A stretch of DNA of 64,000 nt from Engraulis encrasicolus (Eukaryota > Chordata > Actinopteri > Clupeiformes > Engraulidae): assembly GCF_034702125.1 (NCBI RefSeq), contig NC_085875.1, positions 41,870,770-41,934,769 on the forward strand. Direction: 5' to 3'. Positions 38,001 to 53,690 of this stretch are shown here, piece by piece (position 1 is the first letter of the stretch; each line of letters starts with the position of its first letter). The notes beneath the pieces are model-generated. The model was not told the origin of the DNA and did no database searches. It saw only the letters and a list, made by a program, of their open reading frames with translations. The position numbers were made by a program, and so were the translations under genes.

Positions 38001-41000
38001 GGATTGTGAGGTAAGGCCATGATCACTTGTCCCTTCACCATCTGCACAGTGTATAAAATCATCAGAATGAAATCAAAGGAAAGGGCATTTTTAAGGAAAA
38101 ATCTATATTGGCTTAGCATCCTAATCATGTACATTTTCTTATGTGTGGCCCTGTTGTTACAGACAATTACCTTTACTCTTTATCCAGAAAGGCATAATTG
38201 CGCCAACGCCCAGCTTGTTCAGTTTTCATCCCTCAATTTACACTAAAGAATGTGTCTCTGTCCTCTGACAAGCATCTTCGGTCTGACCTGTCATCATGTC
38301 CTCCTGATCAATAACATTGGCCATTTTGATTACTTGAGTAACAAAACACAACATCGCCTTGGTTCACATACCCTGTTATTTCCTTCCAAGCAGCGAGAAC
38401 TCCGAGGACTAATATGCAGCCCTATCTTGCTGATGCCAGACTTAATATCTCGGCACAATTTGTTTACTTTCTTGCTCTTAATAGGACAAGCTGACGAGCA
38501 GGCTAATAGACCGTTAGCGGAGTGGGGGACTGTTCGGCGTCTGGCTTTACCGTTGCGTAAAATTGGCCAATTGTGAATGAAAATCAATCAGGGCTGGCTG
38601 GGGCGGCTAGGCGTAATATTTACCCATCAGACAAATAAAAAAAGAAAAGTAAATGTGAGCTCTGCTTTTTTTGTGTATGCAGACATTTTGGAGCTGGTGA
38701 TAGGGTAATTTCAGTTTGAATGCACCACCAAAAACAAAAGGACTGACGGGATAATATGCAATGATATTCCCGTGTCGACTAACATAAGTGTGTTTACCAT
38801 TTACCCTAATAGTTAAAACATTATACGGTGTAGCTTTTAGAACTGAAAGTGGTTGAACTCGTGAAAATACATTATGCAGTATAGCTTGCCTTTCAGACAG
38901 TTCAGCGTTGGAGGGAGAAGAGAGTGCGATGAAGCAGTCTGGTGCTGCCATAATGAAAGTATTCACACTGTTTTTATGAGTTCGGTAGCTTGTCATGGAT
39001 TCACACTTTTTCAGCTGCAATGTCAAAGCCTTCTCGGGCGCCGGAATACGTTAGCACATTATTGGCCCATATGTTTTCACTAGTCAAGCATTAAGACCCA
39101 TTTTGTACTGTAAAAATCAAGCCTTTGAAACCACTGATGCATTGAAAACAAACCAGGTCTCACAATGTACCGTACATTGCAAGACACATTCTTCTGACAC
39201 ATCATACATATATCTACATATTTTTTAGATGATAGAAATGAGCTAGTTGTACAAAAGTGCAGAAGTAGGGCAGGCTTAAAAAACAAAGACAACACAGACA
39301 TTTTTTTTAAAGAACTATTTTACATCACTACTCATATTTTTCAAGTGTCATGAACAATGCCATACTGTAGACGCATAAATAATGCCAGTTTAAACAAATG
39401 TAAAAAAAATGATCCGTGCAGCTCATTGCCTTATTTGTTTCAAGTTGCTTGTGCTTCATTATTTTACAGTGTATAGATTTTAATGTCACAGAACCACAAG
39501 GACAGCTGATACCTTTCCAGCCATCGCTGCATTTTTCCGAGGAAAGGATATGGCCCTCTGGCCTGCCGGTGCATAATATTTGATGAGCACCTATGTTTTG
39601 TTGGTTTATGTGGCGTTTTATTTTTTCTTTGCTGTTGCTGTCTCCCGTTGAGTCACCTGGTGGTTGGGTAGGTGGTGCTTTGTGTGCGTGCTCTCTGGCT
39701 GTGTCGCGTGCACTCGCTTGGCAGATGAAAGGGTTAAAGCCGTGAGAGTGTAGTGCCCTGCCGATGAACTGGGCTAATAACCTTGCCGTGCTCTGCACTC
39801 TGTCTGACCCCGGAGATAGCTCACGATGGGTAACCAACCGCAAAGCGACATGATTTCCTCATGAAAAATTGAAGGCGTTTTGGGAGTCCCGGCCCTCCAT
39901 ATTGAAGCCAGGGTTTTGATGTCTGTCTCTGTTTAGGTGTGGCAGGCTAACGCTGTCCCTTTGCATCATCTCTTTCTCGATCTCTGTCTCTGTCTCTCCA
40001 GCCTCTGTCACTCCCGCTTTCTTTTGTTCTTGCTGGATGAGAGATTAAATGTTGTGTGACATCTTTCGCATAGTTTAACGCTATGTGCTTGTAAAATGTA
40101 GGGGAAATACATCTGTTATACAGTATCTATGCTATACACACCATCAACTTTCTAGCTCTCTCCCCCGCCATCTCTCTTTCTCTCCCTAGTCTTTTATTAC
40201 ATCTCTTATCTTTGTTGGTGTTTGGCAAAGAGATAAATGCATAGAAACCGCTGCCAGTATTCTTCACTTTCTTCATACAACGCCTGAACATCCTCAATGC
40301 AGCCTCTTTTGGCAAAAGAGATATTTATAATTGGAGGTATAAAAGTCAGTTTGAAAATGAATTAGTATGCTCGCCCGGAACTATATGGGGAATTGTAGTG
40401 GTGCTATTCTGAACGGTGTGTGAAGAGCTGCCGCATCTTACTGTAGATGACTCATTCAGAAAGCCTTGAATGCCTTGTGTGTGCAGGTCTGCAGAAAAAT
40501 CTTCAAACCGCAAAAATATTCCCTCCTCGCCGTGACACTTTGCACCTCTCACACTCCGCACGTTATCTGCCCAGTGAGCCAGGACTGGTCCCAGGTGGTA
40601 GCTAGCCATTATTTTGTGGGCTGTAAAAAAACCACTGCACACTTTTTTTTCTCCCTACTAAGGTGTTTTCTTTGTTTGTGGTTTGCATAGACGCAGTGCC
40701 TTTAATGATTTGTGTTTTTTTTTCTCCCTGGATGACCAAAATGTCACTATTGTTTTTGCTTTTCGTTTTTATTTTTATACTTAGACACAGGTGCACCGTT
40801 ATTCAAATGAGTTTAAAAAAAGGAGGGGACAAGCTGAGGAAAATGTGACATGAGAGGATGCAGGATTATGCAAAAGCATCTCCAGGCTTTTCTGGCTGGC
40901 AACAGCGCCAGTGGTGTTGCCACCAGCCAGCAGGGCCGCGAACCGCTTTGGCTGAGCCCAGGACAAAATGATCTGAAAGACTCCCCTCTCTCAATACATA

Positions 41001-41340
41001 CAATGTGATGAGGACTCAATTCTGGGTGGCCCCCATTTTCCCTGGGCCCAGGGCAACTGACACCCCTCCCCCACCCCCCTCTGTCGTCTTCCCTGACCAC
41101 CACCATCACCACCACCTCCACCAAGCAGCCAGCATGTCTCCCATCGTTAACGCCGCACGCGCTTAAGTCTATGTGGCAGGCCAAGGAGACGGAGATGGAG
41201 ATGGAGGCTGGACACAAATCAGCGGTACCCTAGCAGCGGGGCTGCTGCTGATCAGATTTGCCAGGTGTGAGAGCGGGGCAGCTAAACAGGTTCCCATGAC
41301 CTCCAGCCGGCTCTCTGGCTACACCGCCTCCGGCCCCATC
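38001..41340. other. unique sequence with candidate regulatory islands
   Basis: 38430-38640, 38860-39080 and 39480-39860 are repeat-free. The first contains GCGTAAAATTGGCCAATTGT and adjacent AATCAATCAG homeobox-type words. A repeat beginning CAGGGCCGCGAACCGCTTTG at 40934 belongs to the family described at 56563-56862. Confidence 0.4.
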
Positions 41341-41950
41341 TCTGCTGTTCTCTACAGGGGGGCCGGAACAAACCAGAGGTGCAGAGTCTGCAGAGCTGAC
41401 AATGTGAGTCTACACACCTCCATAGGTGCATACAATCCCCCCCCCATTTAACTTATACTCTCCGCTTGGTCGAGTCAAATCACATTTATTTGTGAAGCAC
41501 ACTTAAACGCCTTTTAGTTTAAGTGTAACGAGTACAGGTAAACGGCCATAGAGCAGTTGCAAATGGGGTTATGATGAGGCAAAGGGGTGATTGTTCAAAA
41601 AAGGTTGAGAACCACTGGGATATACCATGTAATTAGACTGCTTAGACTGTAGTTCATCATACCGTAGGTAATCGTTCTAAGAGATGCAAATAAATAAACA
41701 TATTTTCAAAATATATGGTATATCATAGTATAGATAGACTTTGTCAGGAAAAGGTACTGACCTTCTGCGATATCCCTGGTTTCTGCCTCAGGGCCAGCTC
41801 TGCGGCACTCTGCAGGGAGCCCGATCAAACAAGACAGGCCGCTTCCGAGCCCAGAGCACCTCAATAGGTGCATCTCCCAATTATACTCACCCTTTAGTCA
41901 AGTCAAGTCACATTTATTTGTGAAGCACTTTTAAAAGTAGTTGACCTGGA
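41341..41950. repeat. diverged tandem pair with a shared CACATTTATTTGTGAAGCA tail
   Basis: 41400-41510 and 41845-41935 share the order CTCCATAGGTGCAT / CTCAATAGGTGCAT, then TATACTC, then AGTCAAATCACATTTATTTG / AGTCAAGTCACATTTATTTG and TGAAGCAC. Between them, GGTTGAGAACCACTG at 41603-41617 looks like a hAT right end with no partner. Confidence 0.55.
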
Positions 41951-44236
41951 GCACTTAACATGGCATAAAGGAGTGGGCCAACAACCATTGATTTTGTTTT
42001 GTTTTTCTGTTTTTTTGTTTTTTTGGGGGGCTTTTGGATGTTGATGGAGTTTGGCAATTTGAGAGGAAAGAAAGGCAAATTGTCTTTTAAAGTGTCTTTT
42101 AAAAAAATGGCTTAGCAGCTACACCCCACAAAGGGCATGGCTTGAAAAAAAATACTGCTCTGTTCATTTCTGCCATGGTTATTGCCATACGTCTCATTAA
42201 GCTATTCAGTCATTTGTAAACGAAAATTCATTGATTGTGAATTCATAATCAACATGTTATTGTGTAAATGAACTTGGCGGTTTATGTGGTAGGTTACGCT
42301 GCAGGATCTTGGCCATGAATTGTTTCTGTGCTGTAATTAAACAAGTTAAGGATGTAATTATGAATATAATTACCACAGCCCTATCTGTTACCGGAACGTT
42401 CTGACCCAACTCTTAAAACAATAGAGAAATGAGGCAAAAAAAGGGATGTGTTCCTGTTCAGTCATGTAGTAACCAATCAGAACCCATCTCCCGTGGGAAT
42501 TGCATTCACCTCAAAATCCGTCTAGACGGACGATCGCACTGTCCGAGTTTTTGGACAATGAGCGCTCAGTTTTTTTCCCTCCGAGCAAGCCCATTGCCGA
42601 AAGGCAGTGCAATTAGTAGCGCCTGTGTCCATGCCAGGACTGCCAGGTAGAGTCTCATCATCGCCTGTGTTTTTGGCCAGCCCAGTGTAAGAGCCGTAAT
42701 TGCTTTTTCTATCTTTGGCGCTCAATACCTTAATTTGGCGGGGGGAATCGATCAACATTTCAGTTTTTTTTTCGCCGCCTTTCCCATGGAGTCCATTTTC
42801 TTTTGAATTTCATAAATCCTCACATGAGCCTTTCAGCTAACTGTTAGCATGGTGATCCTTCTCTCAGACCAACATTCCGGTATTTTGGCAGAGAGGCTTA
42901 ATGTTCTGTTCAAGCTGATGTTTATTCATTTTACTCCCTATTCCCTCTTCACAATCTTCCCTTACAAAAAGAGGGTTATTCTCATAAACACTATTTTTAC
43001 ACCCCGCTCATGAAGCGGACAAAAAACACCTCCCAAGATGGCGGTTGCTTTGCATTTCAACCAAGCCAGACAAAAGAGACTGACAAAACGCTGAGCGATT
43101 CAACATTGTGTAGAGCTGTGTTTTTTTTCTCCCTCCGTTTTTTTTTCAGCAGTGGACAGAGCTTGTTCAGATAAGAATGATGCCTTTTCGGTTTTTAGAT
43201 TCCTGCGGCACGCACAATCGCCCCTGCCTCGGTATCAGTTGAGTTCAGCCAAGCCTCCCTTGCTGACTAGGATGCTGATGAAAGCTGACACTGTGATAAT
43301 AGTTGCTGGCCGCTCGGCCAGCTGGACAGGTGTTGTTGGCTGTATGTTGCGCGCGGCGGGCAAGTCGAATCGTTTTGCTATTTCCACCCTGCACGCCTGT
43401 CACTTTATTTATGTCTGGATGCGATCGTGCCGCATTAAGGCTCATCAGGGTTCCCAGCATGCCAAAGTCTTAGTCCCCACAGAGTCCAGTGGAGCACCAT
43501 CCACAACCCCCACAACACTCTCCCACCCAGCCTGCCCAGCCAGCATGCCTGCAACGGTGTCACTGCATACCGCCTCAGCAGCAGATGCTTCGACCATATT
43601 ATAAATATTTAGGTCAAAGGGCTGTTTTTGCTTCTTATTAGCCAGAAATCTGTTCTTTTTTGCGTTCCACAGTCTTCTTACCCGGCACGTAAACAGGAGA
43701 GGAACGGAGAGAGAGAGAGAGAGACGCTGCAAAAAACAACAACAATCTGTTTGTTTCCCCGGCTAGCTAGGGTTTTCTTTTTTCCATTCTCACATCATAA
43801 GGCCGGCGAATTATCGGCTCATTATTCGGCCAAAGAGAGGCCCTTAACACTTCTAATGAGCAATCCCAGTGGAGCCGGCAAGCCAGTTCATAAATCCGCA
43901 AGGTAGGTGTGAAGACCGTGCCGTGCCATGCCCCGCATTGTTTAGTTTTAAAAGGAGTCTCAGTCTTGACATACCAGACGATAACAATAGGGTTATTTTT
44001 GGGTTCGCCTTTCTCTTCTGCCCCCCCTCTGCAGTCTTCTCTCCATCTCTCATACTTTTGCTCCATCTTCCATCCTGACTGAATTAAGCCTCAATCTTTT
44101 TCTTTCATTTTTGATAGTTTGCATAAATAGTTCTGTTCTTTTTTCCATAAGTGTAAAATGTGCAATTATATAAGTGTAATGTACGTGGGTAGGTGGTGAA
44201 TAACCCTACTTATAAATCAGTGGTGATTATGTAGGA
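41951..44236. other. unique sequence rich in homeodomain-type words
   Basis: 42180-42420 contains TGTAATTAAAC, TGTAATTATG and TATAATTACC; 42500-42760 and 43150-43480 are also repeat-free. Candidate long-range enhancers. No coding exon recognised. Confidence 0.4.
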
Positions 44237-44246
44237 GTGAGGAAGT

Positions 44247-44251
44247 GTGTG

Positions 44252-44283
<32 letters not shown>

Positions 44284-44325
44284 CGTGTGCGTGTGCGTGT
44301 GCTTGCCTGCATCCGTGCGTGTGTG
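44247..44325. repeat. (TG)n microsatellite, interrupted
   Basis: TG units with T and CG interruptions. Confidence 0.92.
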
Positions 44326-44784
44326 TAGGCATAGTATTTGCATTCCTAGCGTAGCTACGTTCCGAGTCCCACCACTCTCAGCACTCGGCGAAGGCAGCAG
44401 AAGAATATTTGAGGCCTGAAATATTTAGTAGCAGACATACAGTTGGATCTATGGGGCTCTCCTAGTAACACCGTTAGTAAGTGACCCTGGCTTTGTAATG
44501 GGCACTTGTCTTTTGTTTGTGCTAAACTAAAGTATTATGGTCATTGTCACGGACAAAGCGACGCATAGGCCGTTTGTCAGGTAACTGCAGGCAATCTTGC
44601 GCTTTATTCCCGCCATAATTGTTGAACCCATCAGCCAGAAATATCCCCAGTGTCATCCATCGCTTCTTGCAGGAGCACTCCATCACTGCTCTGCTCACGC
44701 TTTTGTTCTAGGACAGAAAAGCGTAATACAGCTGCAAAGCAAAAAGGCCAGTGAGTCCCAACACGCACACGCGCACGCACGCAC

Positions 44785-45529
<745 letters not shown>

Positions 45530-45576
45530 TCCTCGCCTGCCTGACTGCCTGCCACCTTGCCTGCCTGCCTTGCTTG

Positions 45577-45651
<75 letters not shown>

Positions 45652-45766
45652 TGCCTGCCTTGCCTGCCTGACTGTCTGCCTGCCTTGCTGCCTGCCTGCC
45701 TGCTTGCCTACCTGCCTGCCTGCCTTGCCTGCCTGCCTTGCCTGCCCGCCTGCCTTGCCTGCCTTG

Positions 45767-45833
<67 letters not shown>

Positions 45834-45835
45834 TG

Positions 45836-45870
<35 letters not shown>

Positions 45871-45908
45871 TGCCTTGCCTTGCCTGCCTGCCTGCCTGCC
45901 TGCCTTGC
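45530..45908. repeat. (TGCC)n tetranucleotide array
   Basis: About 380 bp of TGCC units with occasional TTGCC and single-base variants. Cysteine-rich translations across it are artefacts of the repeat. Confidence 0.97.
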
Positions 45909-46960
<1,052 letters not shown>

Positions 46961-47576
46961 GCATGTTCACTCACACCAGGTCTCTGGTGGCAGGGAACAG
47001 CCCCTGTTCAACCTGTCAGTTGAGGACACGGTGATATACTCTACTCCACTGCACTCCACTCTATTCTGCGTGAGAGAAAGCAGAGGAACTAGTCCTGCAA
47101 AAGGCCAACCCCTATTTGACATGCACTCGTGCACCAACAAACCAACCGAGCGAGCAGCCTCCATTGCAATATAAACGCAATAAAACACCATTCCCACACT
47201 GCTCCTTTTAATTCCAACTCCACCAGTTTCACAGAGGAAGGCACATCTTTTTTTTTTGTAGTGCCTCATCCAACCAATCTGTGGTGGAATGAATGAATGT
47301 ATTTCCACTGTCTCAGCTAATGCAGTCACATTTCTTCCACCCCCCTTTCAACCCGTGGACTTGCAATCTTGGTGGCAGACACTTGGATGGTATAGATGGG
47401 ATTGTGCCGACTTCAAAAGATCTGTGGATGAATCGCATCATTTTTGCCTAGCGTTTTTTTTTTTTCCCTGTCATTCACTTTTCATTTGCAGTAATGGAGC
47501 TGATTGCGCCGGGGGAACAAAATCCTCTTGCACAGCTAATGGTAGCATTTAGAGTGTGAGTGTGTGCGTGCGTGTG

Positions 47577-47632
<56 letters not shown>

Positions 47633-48333
47633 TGTGTGCGTGCGTGTGTATGTGTGTGCGCGTTCACGCACATTTAGAGTGGAGGGAGGGGTAGGGGTGG
47701 GAGAAAAGCCACTAGACTGTGATTGTAAAAGGATGTGACAGGATTTGGCCTCTGCTTTGCATTCCATAGTCTTCCTGAGTCTCACATGCTTATATTATTG
47801 GAGACTTTGGTTTATGCTCTTGAGTGAGAGGTGCGCACACTTGAAATCCCTTCACTCCATGGCAGAATTACATTTTGACCACTGAGGTGTTCATTCAGAT
47901 TAATTTTCGGTTTAAGAAACTTGTGTCTATATACAGTACGTATTAATATGAGGGCTCTAGGACCTAAGTGTGTATTAAGTGCCAATGCACACATTTGTGT
48001 GTAGGGTTTATCATTTGCCAAACTTTCTGCCTACTTTTCGTGTGGACTGGAGCAGCTTTCAAGGTCTGATATATGCTGCATTTACACAGTTATGGAGTGC
48101 GCCACACCCCCAGCACAGTGCGAGTGAACCGTACCTAGTGTGAGACTGAGAAGGCCCCTTTTAGTTTTTTTTTCTTTATATGGGAGAGCATCCGCCAGGC
48201 ATTTGAATGCAATTTCAATGAAAGTCTATGGCGTGTTCACTGCCTAGGGCCTATTAATGGTTTGGAGTGTAATGAAAAGGAACGAGGAATGGAGTCGGCA
48301 GTTTTGGTCTGCTTCCATCAGCATCACTCGCTC
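46961..48333. other. unique sequence with one (GCGT)n array
   Basis: 47557-47665 is a (GCGT)n/(GTGC)n array. The rest is unique, with nothing recognised. Confidence 0.5.
47557..47665. repeat. (GCGT)n tetranucleotide array
   Basis: About 20 units of alternating purine-pyrimidine with CpG in each unit, in principle able to adopt Z-DNA. Confidence 0.95.
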
Positions 48334-48519
48334 CCCCTCTTCCTCTCTCTCTCTCTCCCTCTCTCCCTCCTTCGCTCTCCCTCTCCCCCTCTCCCTCTCT
48401 CCTCCCTATCCCACCTCACCCCTGAGCACCTGTTGCTTTTGATGAGACATCTGCTGTGTGACTGTCAGACACAATGAAGGGGTGTGGGAGCTCACGTTGT
48501 CCCTTCCTTCCTTCCCTCT

Positions 48520-48561
<42 letters not shown>

Positions 48562-48633
48562 TCACTTCTTCACTTCTTCCCAAGGTGCCGGACCTGCTGA
48601 TGATGTTCAGAACATCCGCACCTGTGGGACCCC

Positions 48634-48706
<73 letters not shown>
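48334..48706. repeat. three (TC)n tracts
   Basis: 48334-48415, 48515-48557 and 48636-48706, separated by short unique segments. Confidence 0.93.
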
Positions 48707-48708
<2 letters not shown>

Positions 48709-49612
48709 GCAGCTACGGATTACAATAAACCCGGGGGAGAGATGGATGGTGGTGACTAGAGAGAGAGAGAGGTACAATGTCCTCCTCCTCTGCTCTCCTC
48801 CTCTTCTCTCCTCGTGTTTCTTTAGCGCGTCTCTCTGCAGAGCAGCTGAATGGATAAATTGGCCTGTAAGGAGTGTCGGGGGGATGTTGAATCCCGATAA
48901 TAAATTGGGAGTTTGGCCGAGCGTGCTTTGTGGGCCGCCCCGAAAGGAATCAGACATCATCACCATTTCTCTGGGAGTAAAGTAAAAAAAAAAAAAAAAA
49001 GAAACGAAAAAAAAAAACGCAAGTGGAAGAGGCATTACTTTATCTCTCCAATTCACGCTTACCCTGTTTTTTTATTCATCCTGTGGAAAAAAATGTTCCC
49101 CCTTTTGTGAACCACCTTTGTTGAAAGATTTTCATTAACGTTTGTGTCAGATTATATGGGTGTAGGGGTAGGGGTGAGAAAACCTGTTATTCAAGCAACA
49201 TTATGGTGAACTTCTGTTTTCCTGAGGACCATTCATAAATTATGTAGCAGTTCCTACCACAGCCATGTGAATTGGTCATAGACCGTAAGCCGAACGGAGG
49301 GGAGCCATCATCAGATACACAGGGACGGGTGAATATGGGTGAGCATCAACCAGCCTCACCACAGGAAATGTCCGGCCTAGCCTGATTGGTTTTTGGCCTT
49401 ATCGGTTGCCAACACAAAAAAATAAATGTGCTTCCGTGCTTGGTCCCAGTTTTTTCTCCAGTATATAAAAGACTGCAAACTTATTACTGTGGTGCAGTGT
49501 GGTGTACAGTAGGGTGGTGCTGCACATTTTTTTTAATTCCCCACCAGAATATTGTTGTGGTTTGCAAGTCACAGGTCCGCTCTAACTCTAAGCCCTCATA
49601 CATAATGCTTCG
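48707..49612. other. unique sequence with poly-A runs
   Basis: 48840-48970 is repeat-free with ATAATAAATTGG-type words. Poly-A runs lie at 48984-49018. No gene recognised. Confidence 0.45.
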
Positions 49613-49632
49613 GAGGGAGGGAGGGAGAGAGA

Positions 49633-49670
<38 letters not shown>

Positions 49671-49716
49671 GAGTGAGAGTGAGAGAGAGGCAGGGAGAGA
49701 GAGGGAGTGAGAGAGA

Positions 49717-49764
<48 letters not shown>

Positions 49765-49778
49765 GAGAGAGAGAGAAC
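49613..49778. repeat. (GA)n microsatellite
   Basis: Polypurine on the plus strand, with GAGT interruptions. Confidence 0.95.
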
Positions 49779-50089
49779 TTTCTCCAACAGTGGCCATTAA
49801 CGGGGCAACAACAGAGCGCTGCATTGTTTGCCACGGTTCAGCTGAGAACTAGGCGCAGCATGCACAAATGAGATAAGATTACAGTGGATTGGCCGGCCTT
49901 TCTAATTATTCTGCTGCACTAATACACATTCAATGACAGAGGCAGAGAGCGAGCGAGCCAGACAGAGAGACCGCAAGGGATATGGACAGACAGACAAAGT
50001 GGCAGACTAGTTTTAGTTTGAGAGAGAGAGGACAGAGAGCTGAGAAGAAGAGCACTACTTAACCAGACCTCCAGCAACATTGGGGCTGC

Positions 50090-50370
50090 AAAATGTTTTG
50101 CTGTGCTGCACTGTGCATGTGTGTGCTGTGCTGTATATCTTTATTTCTCCCGTGTACGGCTCCTCCTCACCTTATTAGGAGCCCTGGCGATCTGGAGTGC
50201 AAATGGGATGCCACCTCAGTGCGGCGCGGCGGCTCTTCGCTCCGCGCGGTGCACCCGATCTGTTCTCCATGCATCAGGGCACCCCAGCCCAGCCAGCCGT
50301 GAGCTCCACCAGACAGACACCCTGCTCCACACACACACACACACACTCTGCCATCGCCAGGGTAATTTAA
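50090..50370 (+). promoter_or_regulatory. CpG-rich segment, possible promoter or 5' exon
   Basis: 50218-50260 has a dense CpG cluster (GCGGCGCGGCGGCTC, CGCTCCGCGCGG) unlike its surroundings, followed by (CA)n and a CCAGGGTAATTT donor-like site at about 50359. It lies 3.3 kb upstream of the 53691 exon in the same orientation and could hold its first exon. Confidence 0.3.
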
Positions 50371-50440
50371 ACTGTTGGATAAAACACTACAGAAAGAACA
50401 GAACAGGAGAAAGAAGAAAGTCAGAGGAGTGGAGTTAGCG

Positions 50441-50756
50441 AGAGTGAGTGAGGGAGAAAGAGAGGGGGAGAGAGAGTGACTAAATGAAAGAGAGAGGGGG
50501 AGAGAGAGAGAGAGAGGAGAAAAAAGTCAGAAGAGTTGAGGAAGTGAGTGAGAAAGGGAGAGGGAGGAAGAGAGTGAGTGAGCAAAAGAGAGAGGGAGAG
50601 AGGAGAAAAAAGTCAGAAGAGTAGAGAGAGAGAGAGAGAAAAAGAGAGAGAGAGATCGATGAAAAAAGGAGAAGTGAATGCAAGACAAAGCCCCTGGAAC
50701 TCACTTGCATAAGCAAGAGTCCCTGTGGAGTTTATTTGCCATGCACAGAATTCATG

Positions 50757-50805
<49 letters not shown>

Positions 50806-50926
50806 GACACACACACACACACACCGACACACACACACACACACACACCGACACACACACACAAAGAGTGCACACACGCACACAGACAGACCTAACACAC
50901 ACACACACACACACACACGCGCGCGC
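50441..50926. repeat. (GA)n-rich block followed by (CA)n
   Basis: 50441-50660 is GA-rich with related units repeated (GAGAAAAAAGTCAGAAGAG occurs twice). 50757-50926 is (CA)n with regularly spaced CCGACA interruptions. Confidence 0.92.
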
Positions 50927-51165
50927 CACCACCCCCCGGGTCCTTTGCTACTGTATATTTAATTTTACCGCTCTGTACACACACAGAGTTTTTATTGTGT
51001 GTATGCAGCAGCAGCAGCAGCAGCAACACTCATACAGTGTATGTATGTGTGGGCCGCCCGGGCTGGTTAAATGACTTTGTCTCGGAGCTATTTATAATTG
51101 GGTTCTAGCTTTTTGTCCACTCATTCATGGCAATTTTTCCCCCTCCTCCCTATCCTCCCTTCTAT

Positions 51166-51167
<2 letters not shown>

Positions 51168-51243
<76 letters not shown>
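51168..51243. repeat. (TC)n microsatellite
   Basis: About 37 TC units. Confidence 0.97.
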
Positions 51244-51244
<1 letters not shown>

Positions 51245-51934
51245 CTTCTCCCTCTGCGGTATGGGCGATGGGGATTTAATAGGGGAGAGGTCTCCTGGGT
51301 CTCTTAAATAAACAATACTCGATAGCAACAATATCTCACCGTATCCTGCAGCCACCACAACCTCAGATGGGATGCTGCTATATCTGCTCCTTTTTTATGA
51401 ATCTGTAACTGAGCAGTAGGTAATGAAGACACCCCGTGTGTGGATACTGGGAAGCCGACAGAGGGGGAGACAAAGGGGTTAGTTGTTTCGGAGCCCAGGG
51501 AGAAGAAGGGCCCAGATTTGGGTCCCTATTAGATTGGATGTATTGAGTGGGGGGGGGCTTTCAGGTGATTTTTGTCATGAGCCAATTTAAAGCTGTCATG
51601 GTCCCTGTGTGTAGTGTTTTGTGTTGTTATTTAGAGGGTGTTTTCGGCTTTGTTTTGGTTCTGACTGAAGTGGTGCTAAAAATACCCTCCATCTCTGTGT
51701 TATACCACATCAGATGTGAGAAGAGATGAACTCGCAAGAGTGTGTCAACTGTAGTTGTTTGCATGTGTTTGAGTGTATGCCTGTGTGTGTGAGTGTATGT
51801 TGTGATTATTTTGTATATTTAGTGTGTGCGTGTGCGTGCGTGCGTGCGTGCGTGTGTGGATGTGTCAGAAAATTTGTGAGTGCAAAGATGTGTGTGCGCA
51901 CTGTGCACTGCACACTAGTGGTTCTGTGTGTGTG
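51244..51934. other. mostly unique sequence
   Basis: 51488-51600 resembles the GGGCCCAG repeat family (see 56563-56862). GCGT units lie at 51825-51855. No gene recognised. Confidence 0.45.
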
Positions 51935-52061
<127 letters not shown>

Positions 52062-52929
52062 TGCTCTCACCATTGTGTACAGTAAGGCTCATTTTCCTCT
52101 CTGCAACTCATTACATTCCTAATGGTAAAATAGTGTCTGTTTTTCACTCTGGTTTCCTGATTGCTCGCTCTTTGTTTTATCTTTGTCAACTGTGCTGCCA
52201 CAAAATATCTCAATTATTTCCTGTCTTTAGCTGACAGCGAAGCTTCTGCCCAAACTCGACTCGGTTCAGGAAAGAAGGAGAAAAAAAGAAAGGAAAAAAA
52301 ATGTGTCTCTCAAAACCGCCTTTGGCGGGGGACAGATTGCCGCGGCCACTTCCAAGTTTTGTCACATCCGTCTAAAAAATCTGAGTCGACATTAAAAACA
52401 TTGCTGACGGTCCGCGAAAAAAAAAATAAGAAGAAGCTCTCTTATTACAGAAGTTCCACTCGTGTTGCTCTAATGGACTGCTCTAATCACAGATGGAGCT
52501 TGTTTTTTTTTTGCAGCGTATGTTGGTGCCCCGCTCCGCTCCACTCAAGCGTGCTACTTACAGTAGTGTTTACAAAACTCTCTGGGGGAGTTATTAAGTC
52601 GGTTGGCTGTTTTTTAAGAGGTAATGCAAGATGACCTTTAAGAAAGAGACGTTAATTTGTCGTTATCGTTGCCATTCCAGCAAGTGATTCATGGTCATGC
52701 CTGCCATTATATATATATATATATAATTTTTAATATATATATTTATATGTAATTTTTCCCAGCAAGTGCTGTTTCTAGAGTGTTTTTAGCATAGCTAGCA
52801 TGTTTAATGGAATTCACATATGGGAGTGTTTGTTTTCTGTGTCCTCTCAGAAGAACGGTACATTTCATATCTGAGTCATCATGCATGGTCATGGATTTTT
52901 CAGTTATTGATGCATTACTGTCACACCCG
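52062..52929. other. unique sequence with a (TA)n tract
   Basis: 52709-52745 is (TA)n. 52220-52640 is repeat-free, but its open frame shows no exon signals. Confidence 0.45.
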
Positions 52930-53248
<319 letters not shown>

Positions 53249-53690
53249 GTTTCTGTCTTTACAGCAGAGTGCTGGCTGCACTGTTCTGAGTGTGCTGTTC
53301 ACAGTGTATGCTTTTTTTATGTCAGTGTGTCGGGCCCATTGTGTGTTGCAGCATAGCACATGCTTGAGGCTCATCAGTATTGTGCTGAACATTAGCACTG
53401 TTTTGAAATAACGTTGTGAATATGGGTGACTGACTTTCGTTGTCTCATGCACACCCTCATCAAAGGGTTCAAAAACAGCAGAGTGACAAATGACCTTTCA
53501 CAACATGTACAGTATGCACACGAGTACTATATGTGCTTGTAAATACATGCACACGTTTAGAATGTATATTTATATATCATGTATGTTCCATATGTATGCT
53601 CTTGTGAGGTAATGCTCTCGTAATCTCTACCACTGAAAACTCTTTCTGTGCTCACCGTCTTGCTTTGCATTGTGTTTGTTTATGTTTCAG

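Noticed and set aside
41603..41617. hAT-like right terminus
   Set aside because: No left end or 8-bp duplication found, so not annotated as an element.
44552..44570. TTGTCACGGACA resembling the LTR start at 24832
   Set aside because: Similarity ends after about 12 bases; no LTR body or end follows.
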